Positions 24,130 through 31,853 of a DNA stretch of 64,000 nucleotides are shown here, in pieces. The notes beneath the pieces are model-generated. The model ran no database searches. It saw only the letters and a list, made by a program, of their open reading frames with translations, and was not told where the DNA came from. Made by a program: the position numbers and the translations under genes. The stretch covers positions 682,001 to 746,000 of the forward strand of contig NZ_CP076361.1 of the NCBI RefSeq assembly GCF_018798885.1, read 5' to 3'. The stretch comes from Gemmobacter fulvus. GTDB lineage: Bacteria > Pseudomonadota > Alphaproteobacteria > Rhodobacterales > Rhodobacteraceae. Positions within the stretch are counted from its first letter, which is position 1. Each line of letters opens with the position of its first letter.

Positions 24130-24809
24130 GATTGCAACCCCGCCCCCTGATCTGCGCCCAGAATATCGCGGCGGATCGCCAGCGCCCGCGCCAGCAGCGG
24201 GGCCAGCGCCTCGGGCGGCAGCGGTTGTTGGCCCAGCTCCGCCTCGCGGAAGATCAGATAGCGGCTGCGGTCGGCCTCATCCGCCAGCCAGGTGATGCGC
24301 AGCCCTTTGGGCGACAGCACCAGTTCCTTGACCCGCGCATCCCGGAACAGGCCCAGATGGCGGCGCAGCAGATCGGCCCCGGCCAGATCCAGTGGCCCGT
24401 CGCTGCGCAGCGCCGCATCGGCGGGAAATCCGGGGGGCAGCGCAATCTGATGCGGCAATGTGTCGAAATTCGAGAAAGGCTCCACCCCCATTGGCCGGAT
24501 CATCAGATCCAGCGTGCGCTGCACCGGCAGCGGCCCCGGCAGCGTGACCAGCAGCCAGAGCGCGGGAAGTTTGCGATAGGTCAGCGTATCGGGCACCGCC
24601 TGAAGATCGAGCGTCACCCCCGCCACCCTGCCCGACAGCCGGGCAAAGCCGGTGGGCGCCACCGCCCGGCGCAGATCGGCAAGGCCGGGGGCGACGTGAT
24701 CGAGATACGCCGCCCGCGCTGCCCAGCGTGCCGCACTGGCCACACGCAGGCGAAGGGCCAGCCAGACCAGCCCCCCGCCCAAAGCCACGACCAATGCCGC
24801 AAGGCCCAT
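24120..24809 (-). CDS. Membrane-anchored protein of unknown function in permease operon
   Basis: A 229-residue protein with one N-terminal membrane helix (MGLAALVVALGGGLVWLALRL, cut short here) and a soluble remainder of about 200 residues rich in Arg and Leu, including SPKGLRITWLADEADRSRYL. No cysteine pair or known catalytic motif is visible. ATG 24809 forms a TGATG overlap with the permease stop, so it is almost certainly co-expressed with that transporter. It may be an accessory or stabilising subunit; the function is unknown. Confidence 0.65.
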   Translation of the reverse strand: MGLAALVVALGGGLVWLALRLRVASAARWAARAAYLDHVAPGLADLRRAVAPTGFARLSGRVAGVTLDLQAVPDTLTYRKLPALWLLVTLPGPLPVQRTLDLMIRPMGVEPFSNFDTLPHQIALPPGFPADAALRSDGPLDLAGADLLRRHLGLFRDARVKELVLSPKGLRITWLADEADRSRYLIFREAELGQQPLPPEALAPLLARALAIRRDILGADQGAGLQSCA

Positions 24810-26203
24810 CAATACCCCCGCGGTTTCGGCCAGGGCATGGTGAACTGCGCGCCGCGATTGACAAAGCGGTAGCGCCAGAAGTGGAACCACAGCGATACCA
24901 CGATGTAAAAGGCGATCATTGCCACCAGCTGCGTGCCATACCCCAGGAACACCGCAAAGAAGGTGATGCCGCAGATACACAGCAACACGATGGCAGGCAG
25001 AGGATGGAAGGGGTGTTCATAACCGCGCTTGATGGAATCGAGCGGCCATTTGCGGCGGAACAGGATGATGTTCAACGGCATGAACGTGTATTCCAGCAGC
25101 CCCGACAGGATCGAGAACGTGATCACCTGATCCAGCGGCGCCCCCAGCGCAAAGATCAGCGCGATGGGCACCAGAAAGATGATCGCGCGATACGGCGTGC
25201 GATAGACCGGATGCACCGCCCCGAACCAGCCCGGCAGATAGCGGTCGCGCCCCATGGCGAACCAGGCCCGCGACGCATCATTGATACAGCCATTGGCACT
25301 GGCCAGCGTGGCAAACAGCGTGCCGATGCCCAGCAGCACCATCAGGAAGGTCGAACCGGACAGCCGCGCCGCATCGAACAGCGGCACCCCCGCCTGCCCG
25401 AGGTACTCCCACGGCATCAGGCCGACGCTGACATACCAGGTCAGGGTTGCGGCAATCAGCAGCGTCATGATTCCCGCCAGCGTGCCGAAGGGCAGCGAGC
25501 GGGCCGGGCTGCGCACTTCTTCGGCGGCCTGCGTCGTGCCTTCGATCCCGAGGTAATACCACAGGCCGAAATGCATCGCCGCCAGCACACCGAGCCAGCC
25601 GTAAGGCAAGGCCGCCTGCCCTTCCATCAGCGCCGCATGTTGCAACGGGCTTTCCCCCAGAATGCCCGAGGTCGACAGGAACAGCACGATGATCGCCGAA
25701 AACGCAATCGCGGTGATCACCAGATTGAAGGTGAGCGTCGCCAGCACGCCGCGATAGTTCAGCCAGGCGAGGAACATGATGCACAGGATGATGAAGGGCC
25801 GCTGGTCGATGCCGCCCTCATGCCCGCTCATCCCCGCCACGGTATCAACCAGAAAGCCGACCGTGATCGCATTGGCCGCCTCCAGCATCGTATAGGCGAA
25901 CACCAGATACAGGCCCACGTTGAAGGCCATCAGCGGCCCGACGATATGTTTGGCCTGGGTATATTGCCCGCCCGCCGCCGCCACCGTCGAGGTCACCTCC
26001 GAATCGATCATCGCCACGCAGGTGTAAAGGATGCCCGCGAACCAGCAGGCGATCAGCGCGGCATAGGCCCCGCCTTTGCCCACGGCGAAGTTCCAGCCCA
26101 TATATTCGCCCACCAGCACGATGCCGACGCCCAATGCCCATACATGGGCGGGCCCCAGAACCCGTGCGAGGCCGACATGCTCTGTCTTGTCTGCCTGTGC
26201 CAT
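24809..26203 (-). CDS. APC permease, ethanolamine permease-like
   Basis: A 464-residue permease with about twelve hydrophobic helices. LGPAHVWALGVGIVLVGEYMGWNF and GGQYTQAKHIVGP resemble ethanolamine/amine permeases of the APC superfamily. It is embedded in a six-gene minus-strand operon that begins with three short membrane proteins and ends with two more small genes, and it lies between dmm and mgs. Import of methylamine, dimethylamine or a related small amine is a reasonable inference, but the substrate is unproven. Start: ATG 26203, 2 nt after the 56-aa gene. Confidence 0.85.
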   Translation of the reverse strand: MAQADKTEHVGLARVLGPAHVWALGVGIVLVGEYMGWNFAVGKGGAYAALIACWFAGILYTCVAMIDSEVTSTVAAAGGQYTQAKHIVGPLMAFNVGLYLVFAYTMLEAANAITVGFLVDTVAGMSGHEGGIDQRPFIILCIMFLAWLNYRGVLATLTFNLVITAIAFSAIIVLFLSTSGILGESPLQHAALMEGQAALPYGWLGVLAAMHFGLWYYLGIEGTTQAAEEVRSPARSLPFGTLAGIMTLLIAATLTWYVSVGLMPWEYLGQAGVPLFDAARLSGSTFLMVLLGIGTLFATLASANGCINDASRAWFAMGRDRYLPGWFGAVHPVYRTPYRAIIFLVPIALIFALGAPLDQVITFSILSGLLEYTFMPLNIILFRRKWPLDSIKRGYEHPFHPLPAIVLLCICGITFFAVFLGYGTQLVAMIAFYIVVSLWFHFWRYRFVNRGAQFTMPWPKPRGY

Positions 26204-26205
26204 GG

Positions 26206-26376
26206 TTATCCCCGATGCTGCTGTTCGGTCAGGGCTTCCAGCTCGCCTTCCCGCGACGAGGTGAGAACCTCTTCGGAATAGGTGCTGTCAGTCTTGATCC
26301 AGTCGATCACGATAAGCAGTCCGAAAAGCCCCGAGGCTCCCCAGGCGGCCAGTTCAAGAATGTCCCATAGATCCAT
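26206..26376 (-). CDS. 56-residue single-helix membrane protein
   Basis: A very short gene that automated callers may miss. It begins MDLWDILELAAWGASG, has one membrane helix at about residues 9-25 (SGLFGLLIVIDW at its end), and a polar, acidic tail (SREGELEALTEQQ). Coding status is supported by the frame filling the space between the 125-aa gene and the permease, with 12 nt before and 2 nt after, and by the amphipathic pattern. Its stop lies 2 nt before the permease ATG. It is likely a small subunit of the transporter (inference). Confidence 0.7.
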   Translation of the reverse strand: MDLWDILELAAWGASGLFGLLIVIDWIKTDSTYSEEVLTSSREGELEALTEQQHRG

Positions 26377-26388
26377 CTGCCCGGCCCC

Positions 26389-26766
26389 TTATTCGTTGAA
26401 TTTCTCGTTGATCACATCGCGGTATTCCTTTTCGGAAAACCGCAGCAGGATCGCGTAATAGCCAACGACGACCACGATCATCGCCAGCAAGGCCCCGATA
26501 CCGAAGGAATAATCGAAGCGGGCCGTGATCAGCTCGGCGGCCGAGGCCGCATCGGCATAACCCAGCTTTTCCCATTGCCCGACCATGGCCGGATTCTGGC
26601 CCAGGCTTTCCCAGGTGGGCGCATCCTGCGGCACCGGCACCTTGGACGATCCGGCCAGCCCCATCCACAGCGGGATATAGAGCGCTCCGATGGCCATCAC
26701 CAACAGCACGATCACGTCGATGATCTGGCCCAGCTTGCTTTGTTGCGGCGGAATGTAACGCGCCAT
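26389..26766 (-). CDS. Small membrane protein (125 aa) of permease operon
   Basis: Two hydrophobic helices, about residues 17-39 (DVIVLLVMAIGALYIPLWMGL) and 90-108 (GIGALLAMIVVVVGYYAIL), are separated by a polar loop of ~50 residues on the same side (PQDAPTWESLGQNPAMVGQW). The C-terminus is charged. I do not recognise the family. It starts 3 nt after the 96-aa gene stop, so the two are translated together. The arrangement recalls small partner subunits of symporters, but that is inference. Confidence 0.72.
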   Translation of the reverse strand: MARYIPPQQSKLGQIIDVIVLLVMAIGALYIPLWMGLAGSSKVPVPQDAPTWESLGQNPAMVGQWEKLGYADAASAAELITARFDYSFGIGALLAMIVVVVGYYAILLRFSEKEYRDVINEKFNE

Positions 26767-26769
26767 GCC

Positions 26770-27060
26770 TCAGCGCCCCTTTGCCGCGCGGGCGGCATCC
26801 AGAAACTGGATGTCGAGCCCATACATGAAATCCCGGTCCTCGCGGTAATGGCGCAGCATCGCCATGATCGCCGCCGTGTTGAACAGCAGCACAATCGACC
26901 CGCCACACAGCAGCAGCACCCTAGCGGTGCCATTGGGGGCCAGCGACCAGGTGGCAATCGCCACGAAGATCACCGCGAACCACAGCCCCAAAACAAAGGC
27001 CCAGGCCACCGTCACATCGCGGCGGTGCATGGCCTCGATCCGTTTTGTCAGATCCGACAC
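26770..27060 (-). CDS. Small membrane protein (96 aa), first gene of permease operon
   Basis: A 96-residue protein with two hydrophobic helices (about 18-40, VAWAFVLGLWFAVIFVAIATW, cut short here, and 47-68, VLLLCGGSIVLLFNTAAIMAM), and charged ends. The start is GTG 27060 (VSDLTKRIEAMHRRD), preceded by AAGGGAGGG six bases upstream; an upstream ATG in the same frame has no ribosome binding site. It opens the six-gene operon. A conserved TTCCGTCAGGAA site lies 88 nt upstream of the GTG. The family is not recognised. Confidence 0.7.
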   Translation of the reverse strand: MSDLTKRIEAMHRRDVTVAWAFVLGLWFAVIFVAIATWSLAPNGTARVLLLCGGSIVLLFNTAAIMAMLRHYREDRDFMYGLDIQFLDAARAAKGR

Positions 27061-27142
27061 GTTACCCTCCCTTGGAGCCCCTGTCTCTGGCCGGATCCTG
27101 CGCGGGGCACATGCAGATTTTTCTCTTACCGGCAATTTTTTA

Positions 27143-27155
27143 TTCCGTCAGGAAA
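27143..27155 (-). promoter_or_regulatory. Candidate operator upstream of the permease operon
   Basis: ATTCCGTCAGGAAAC matches the motif found before dmmD (TTTCCTGTCAGGTAA) and tmm (CTTCCTATCAGGAAA). The centre is 88 nt from the GTG start of the first operon gene. The same 295-bp gap also serves divergent mgsA. Confidence 0.45.
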
Positions 27156-27355
27156 CATGCGCTGCGACAATCTGTCAAGAAAACTGTCACGTTTCGGCCT
27201 TGATGTTCAAAAAACAGGCGATTGGCGCATTCCGACCCCGATCCGCTCCAGAATCGACCCTTATTCCCCTTAATGAAAAAATGTTTCTTCACAGTTGAAA
27301 GGTGAAATTTTCGATGCTAGCGTGACCACATCATGTTCACGAAGGAGTCGACCCC

Positions 27356-28252
27356 ATGTGCGGTATCGTCGGACTTTTCCTGAAAGACCCCAAGCTGGAA
27401 CCCCAGCTTGGCGCGATGCTGACGGAAATGCTCATCACCATGACGGATCGCGGCCCGGACAGTGCCGGGATCGCTATCTATTCGCGTGGCCATAACGGCC
27501 ATGCCAAACTCACCGTGCAATCGGCCAATCCCGACCGCGATTTCGCGGATCTGGCCGATACGCTCGGCAAGGCCATCGGGGCCAAGATCAAGCTGGCGGT
27601 GAAAGACACCCATGCCGTGATCGACCTGCCTGCGGACCGGCTGGACGCCGCCCGCCACGCCATGCGCGAAGTGGCCCCCACCGTAAAGGTGATGAGCGCA
27701 GGCGAAGGCATTGAAATCTACAAGGAAGTCGGCCTGCCCAAAGACGTGGCGGCGCGGTTCGATGTCGCCCATATGCAGGGCACCCATGGCATCGGCCACA
27801 CCCGCATGGCCACCGAATCGGCGGTGACGACGATGGGCGCGCACCCGTTCTCCACCGGGTCGGATCAGTGCCTTGTGCACAATGGCTCGCTGTCCAATCA
27901 CAACTCGGTCCGCCGGGTTCTGAAACAGGCCGGCATGACCTTCGAGACCGAAAACGACACCGAAGTCGCCGCCGCCTTCATCAGCCACAAGCTGCACGAA
28001 GGCGCGAAACTGGGCGAGGCGATGGAAGCCACGCTGACCGATCTCGACGGGTTCTTCACCTTTGTCGTCGGCACCAAGAACGGCTTCGGCGTGGTCCGCG
28101 ATCCGATTGCCTGCAAACCTGCCGTCATGGCCGAAACCGACCAATATGTCGCCTTCGGCAGCGAATACCGCGCCATGGTCAACCTGCCGGGCATCGAGAC
28201 CGCCCGCGTCTGGGAACCGGAGCCCGCAACCGTCTACTTCTGGGAACGCTGA
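27356..28252 (+). CDS. mgsA: N-methylglutamate synthase amidotransferase-like subunit
   Basis: A 298-residue class II glutamine amidotransferase-like protein beginning MCGIVGLFL, with the catalytic N-terminal cysteine after Met removal. Later GHTRMATESAV and HNGSLSNH are glutaminase-domain motifs. Homologues are the GlxB-type subunit of glutamate-synthase-like enzymes. In this island it is best read as MgsA, part of the enzyme that turns gamma-glutamylmethylamide into N-methylglutamate. ATG 27356 follows GAAGGAG. It opens the mgsABC-gmaS unit. Confidence 0.9.
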   Translation: MCGIVGLFLKDPKLEPQLGAMLTEMLITMTDRGPDSAGIAIYSRGHNGHAKLTVQSANPDRDFADLADTLGKAIGAKIKLAVKDTHAVIDLPADRLDAARHAMREVAPTVKVMSAGEGIEIYKEVGLPKDVAARFDVAHMQGTHGIGHTRMATESAVTTMGAHPFSTGSDQCLVHNGSLSNHNSVRRVLKQAGMTFETENDTEVAAAFISHKLHEGAKLGEAMEATLTDLDGFFTFVVGTKNGFGVVRDPIACKPAVMAETDQYVAFGSEYRAMVNLPGIETARVWEPEPATVYFWER

Positions 28253-28254
28253 AC

Positions 28255-28944
28255 ATGCAGACATTCGACCTTGAAGCGCAGGGCCTTCGCGCGCTGAATT
28301 CCACGCTGCACGGGCTGAAAGGCACCACCAACCAGACCGCCTGGGAAATCGTGAACCCGAAAGGCGCCCATGCCATCGCGGTCGGGCTGGATGCCCCCGT
28401 CGATGTCACCGTGCGCGGCTCCACCGGCTATTACTGCGCGGGCATGAACAAACAGGCCACCGTGCGGGTCAAAGGCTCTGCCGGGCCGGGCGTGGCCGAA
28501 AACATGATGTCGGGCACCGTCATCATCGACGGCGACGCCTCGCAATATGCCGGGGCAACCGGGCGCGGCGGCCTGCTGGTCATCAAGGGCAATGCGGCCT
28601 CGCGCTGCGGCATCTCGATGAAGGGCATCGACATTGTGGTGCATGGCAACATCGGCCATATGTCCTGCTTCATGGCGCAATCCGGCAATATCGTCGTGCT
28701 GGGTGACGCGGGCGAGGCTCTGGGCGATTCGCTCTATGAGGCGCGCCTCTTCGTGCGGGGTTCGGTGAAATCGCTCGGCACCGACTGCATCGAAAAAGAG
28801 ATGCGCCCCGAACATCTGGCGCTTCTGGCCGATCTGCTGAAACGCGGCGAGGCGGATCACCTGGCAAAACCCGAAGAGTTCAAGCGCTACGGTTCGGCCC
28901 GCAAACTCTATACCTTCAATATCGACAACGCGTCGTCCTACTGA
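28255..28944 (+). CDS. mgsB: N-methylglutamate synthase GXGXG-domain subunit
   Basis: A 229-residue protein matching the C-terminal GXGXG (beta-helix) domain of large glutamate synthase subunits. Repeated glycine-containing turns such as GSTGYYCAGMNKQ, GSAGPGVAENMMSG and GATGRGGLLVIKGNAASRCG form the helical rungs. It starts 2 nt after mgsA and its stop is 10 nt before mgsC, so all three subunits are co-translated. The domain likely has a structural role linking the other two. Confidence 0.9.
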   Translation: MQTFDLEAQGLRALNSTLHGLKGTTNQTAWEIVNPKGAHAIAVGLDAPVDVTVRGSTGYYCAGMNKQATVRVKGSAGPGVAENMMSGTVIIDGDASQYAGATGRGGLLVIKGNAASRCGISMKGIDIVVHGNIGHMSCFMAQSGNIVVLGDAGEALGDSLYEARLFVRGSVKSLGTDCIEKEMRPEHLALLADLLKRGEADHLAKPEEFKRYGSARKLYTFNIDNASSY

Positions 28945-28954
28945 GGCACCCCAG

Positions 28955-30283
28955 ATGAGCGATTTTCCCCGCACGCCGCCGAAGCAAAGCTGGACCTTCT
29001 CCAACGAGGTCAATGCCGAAATCCGCCGCGCTGCCGCCACCGGCATCTATGACATTCGCGGCGGTGGCTCCAAACGCCGCCTGCCCCATTTCGATGATCT
29101 GCTGTTTCTGGGCGCGTCGATCAGCCGGTATCCGCTGGAAGGCTACCGCGAAAAATGCGCGACCGATGTCTGGCTCGGCACCCGTTTTGCCAAGAACCCG
29201 ATCCATCTGGACATTCCGATCACCATCGCGGGCATGAGCTTTGGCGCGCTGTCCGGCCCGGCCAAAGAGGCGCTGGGGCGTGGCGCATCCGCAGCGGGCA
29301 CCTCGACCACCACCGGCGACGGCGGCATGACCGAAGAGGAACGCGGCCATTCGCAGAACCTCGTCTATCAATACCTGCCCTCGCGCTATGGCATGAACCC
29401 CGACGACCTGCGCCGCGCCGATGCGATTGAAATCGTGGTCGGACAGGGCGCAAAACCCGGCGGCGGCGGCATGTTGCTGGGCCAGAAAATCTCGGACCGC
29501 GTGGCGATGATGCGCAACCTGCCCAAGGGCATCGACCAGCGCTCGGCCTGCCGCCACCCCGACTGGACCGGCCCGGATGATCTCGAGATCAAGATCCTGG
29601 AAATCCGCGAAATCACCAATTGGGAAAAGCCGATCTATGTGAAGGTCGGGGGCGCACGTCCCTATTACGATACCGCACTCGCCGTGAAGGCCGGGGCCGA
29701 TGTCGTGGTGCTGGACGGGATGCAGGGCGGCACCGCCGCCACCCAGGACGTGTTCATCGAAAACGTCGGCATGCCGATCCTCGCCTGTATCCCGCTGGCG
29801 GTGAAGGCATTGCAGGATCTGGGCATGCACCGCAAGGTGCAACTGATCGTGTCGGGCGGCATCCGCACCGGGGCCGATGTGGCCAAGGCGATGGCTCTGG
29901 GCGCAGATGCCGTGGCCATCGGCACCGCCGCCCTGATCGCTCTGGGCGACAATGATCCGGCACTCGAGGCTGAATATCAGAAGCTCGGCACCACGGCCGG
30001 CGCCTATGACGACTGGCACGAAGGCAAGGATCCGGCCGGCATCACCACCCAGGATCCGGAGCTGTTCAAACGCTTCGACCCGATCCTCGGCGGCCGCCGC
30101 CTGAAGAACTATCTCAAGGTGATGACGCTGGAAGCGCAGACGATCGCCCGCGCCTGCGGCAAGAATCACCTGCACAATCTGGAACCGGAAGACCTCTGCG
30201 CCCTGAACATCGAAGCCGCCGCCATGGCGGGCGTGCCCCTCGCAGGCACCAGCTGGATACCGGGCCGCAACAGCGGTTTCTGA
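28955..30283 (+). CDS. mgsC: N-methylglutamate synthase FMN-binding (glutamate synthase-like) subunit
   Basis: A 442-residue FMN-dependent TIM-barrel protein like the GltB synthase domain. FKIDNITH-type elements are replaced here by PITIAGMSFGALSGPAKEALGRG, VVGQGAKPGGGGMLLGQKIS, VVLDGMQGGTAATQDVF and VSGGIRTGADVAKAMALGADAV, the phosphate- and flavin-binding strands. I do not see a clear 3Fe-4S cysteine cluster. The role is the reductive/transfer core of N-methylglutamate synthase. mgsABC with gmaS downstream is the hallmark gene order of the indirect methylamine pathway. Confidence 0.9.
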   Translation: MSDFPRTPPKQSWTFSNEVNAEIRRAAATGIYDIRGGGSKRRLPHFDDLLFLGASISRYPLEGYREKCATDVWLGTRFAKNPIHLDIPITIAGMSFGALSGPAKEALGRGASAAGTSTTTGDGGMTEEERGHSQNLVYQYLPSRYGMNPDDLRRADAIEIVVGQGAKPGGGGMLLGQKISDRVAMMRNLPKGIDQRSACRHPDWTGPDDLEIKILEIREITNWEKPIYVKVGGARPYYDTALAVKAGADVVVLDGMQGGTAATQDVFIENVGMPILACIPLAVKALQDLGMHRKVQLIVSGGIRTGADVAKAMALGADAVAIGTAALIALGDNDPALEAEYQKLGTTAGAYDDWHEGKDPAGITTQDPELFKRFDPILGGRRLKNYLKVMTLEAQTIARACGKNHLHNLEPEDLCALNIEAAAMAGVPLAGTSWIPGRNSGF

Positions 30284-30316
30284 TAAAAACATAAGAACGA
30301 CAGGGAGTTACCCAAT

Positions 30317-31624
30317 ATGGTCAAGGACCTCCAGAAATATGCCAAGGAAAAGGGCATCAAATATTTCATGGTCTCCTACACCGACCTCTTCGGTGGCCAG
30401 CGCGCAAAGCTGGTGCCTGCTCAGGCGATCAACGACATGGCGGTGGATGGGGCTGGCTTTGCCGGTTTCGCCACTTGGCTCGACCTCACGCCCGCGCACC
30501 CCGACATGATGGCGGTGCCGGATGCCAGCTCGGTCATCCAGTTGCCGTGGAAACCCGAAGTGGCCTGGCTTGCCTCGAACTGCGTGATGGAAGGCCAACC
30601 CGTCGCCCAGGCCCCGCGCAACGTGCTGCGCAAACTGATCGACGAGGCCGCCGCCGAAGGCCTGCGCGTCAAGACGGGGGTCGAGCCGGAGTTTTTCCTG
30701 CTCACCCCCGAGGGCGACAAGATCGCAGACCCCTATGACTGCGCTGAAAAGCCCTGCTACGACCAGCAGGCGATGATGCGCCGCTATGATGTGATCGCGG
30801 AAGTCTGCGATTACATGCTGGAACTGGGCTGGGAGGCTTACCAGAACGACCACGAGGACGCGACAGGCCAGTACGAAATGAACTGGAAATACGACGACGT
30901 CCTGCAAACCGCCGACAAGCACAGCTTCTTCAAGTTCATGCTGAAATCGGTGGCCGAAAAGCATGGTCTGCGCGCCACCTTCATGCCCAAACCCTTCAAG
31001 GGCCTGACCGGCTCGGGCTGCCATGCGCATATCTCGGTCTGGTCGCTGGATGGCAAGACCAATGCCTTTGCCGACAATACCAAAGAGCTGGGCCTCTCGG
31101 ATCAGGGCCGCCACTTCCTGGGCGGCATCATGAAACATGCCTCGGCGCTGGCGGCGATCTGCAACCCCACGGTCAACAGCTACAAACGCATCAATGCGCC
31201 GCGCACCTCATCCGGCGCAACCTGGGCCCCGAACACCGTCACCTGGACCGGCAACAACCGCACCCATATGGTGCGCGTGCCCGGCCCCGGCCGGTTCGAG
31301 CTCCGCCTGCCCGATGGCGCCGCCAACCCCTATCTGATGCAGGCGGTGATCCTGGCTGCCGGTCTTGACGGCGTGCGCACCAAGGCCGATCCGGGCCGCC
31401 GCTACGACATCGACATGTATACGCAGGGCCATACCGTGAAGGGCGCGCCGAAACTGCCGCTCAACATGCTCGACGCCCTGCGCGAATATGACAAGGACAA
31501 GACGCTGAAGGCGATGATGGGCGAAGAATTCTCCGCCGCTTTCATCAAGCTCAAGCAAAAGGAATGGGACAGCTTCGTCGCCCATTTCTCGCGCTGGGAG
31601 CATGAAAACACGCTCGACATCTGA
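30317..31624 (+). CDS. gmaS: Gamma-glutamylmethylamide synthetase (glutamine synthetase family)
   Basis: A 435-residue glutamine synthetase homologue (GlnT/type III-like). VEPEFFLL, GSGCHAHISVW, and NNRTHMVRVPGPGRFELRLPDGAANPYL carry the metal-, ATP- and glutamate-binding residues. In methylotrophs GmaS joins methylamine to glutamate with ATP. Assignment as GmaS rather than plain glutamine synthetase rests on its place directly after mgsABC, 33 nt downstream, and on tmm, dmm and mgd nearby. The start follows AGGGAG. A 15-bp hairpin terminates the unit. Confidence 0.9.
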   Translation: MVKDLQKYAKEKGIKYFMVSYTDLFGGQRAKLVPAQAINDMAVDGAGFAGFATWLDLTPAHPDMMAVPDASSVIQLPWKPEVAWLASNCVMEGQPVAQAPRNVLRKLIDEAAAEGLRVKTGVEPEFFLLTPEGDKIADPYDCAEKPCYDQQAMMRRYDVIAEVCDYMLELGWEAYQNDHEDATGQYEMNWKYDDVLQTADKHSFFKFMLKSVAEKHGLRATFMPKPFKGLTGSGCHAHISVWSLDGKTNAFADNTKELGLSDQGRHFLGGIMKHASALAAICNPTVNSYKRINAPRTSSGATWAPNTVTWTGNNRTHMVRVPGPGRFELRLPDGAANPYLMQAVILAAGLDGVRTKADPGRRYDIDMYTQGHTVKGAPKLPLNMLDALREYDKDKTLKAMMGEEFSAAFIKLKQKEWDSFVAHFSRWEHENTLDI

Positions 31625-31641
31625 TCCGGCCCACATCCCCC

Positions 31642-31676
31642 GCAACGGCCCCGGCACCCGCTGCCGGGGCCGTTGC
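31642..31676 (+). terminator. Strong hairpin after gmaS
   Basis: A 15-bp perfect stem (GCAACGGCCCCGGCA with TGCCGGGGCCGTTGC, 5-nt loop CCCGC) begins 17 nt after the gmaS stop. It has no T-run, so it may act as a stabiliser or a Rho-independent-like stop with weak release. Confidence 0.65.
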
Positions 31677-31713
31677 ATGTTCAGCGCCCCGCCCGCGCCC
31701 CTTCCCATTTGCA

Positions 31714-31739
31714 CTTTGCAAAAATACTCCCTGACGGAG
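31714..31739 (+). repeat. Dispersed intergenic element, copy 3
   Basis: CTTTGCAAAAATACTCCCTG followed by ACGGAG resembles the blocks at 6031 and 20425. The following AAGCGGCCACAGGCCGCG (31742-31759) resembles the tail of copy 1. It sits between convergent gmaS and tmm. Confidence 0.45.
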
Positions 31740-31808
31740 ACAAGCGGCCACAGGCCGCGCAGACGACCTCATGGCAGGCGCGCCGCAAGATCACCGCGCA
31801 ACACAAAA

Positions 31809-31830
31809 GGCCCCGGATTGCTCCGGGGCC
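31809..31830 (-). terminator. Rho-independent terminator of tmm
   Basis: A 9-bp stem (GGCCCCGGA / TCCGGGGCC, loop TTGC) is followed on the minus strand by TTTTGTGT. It lies 24 nt after the tmm stop. Confidence 0.88.
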
Positions 31831-31853
31831 AGTGACTGCCAGACTGAAGGGGA

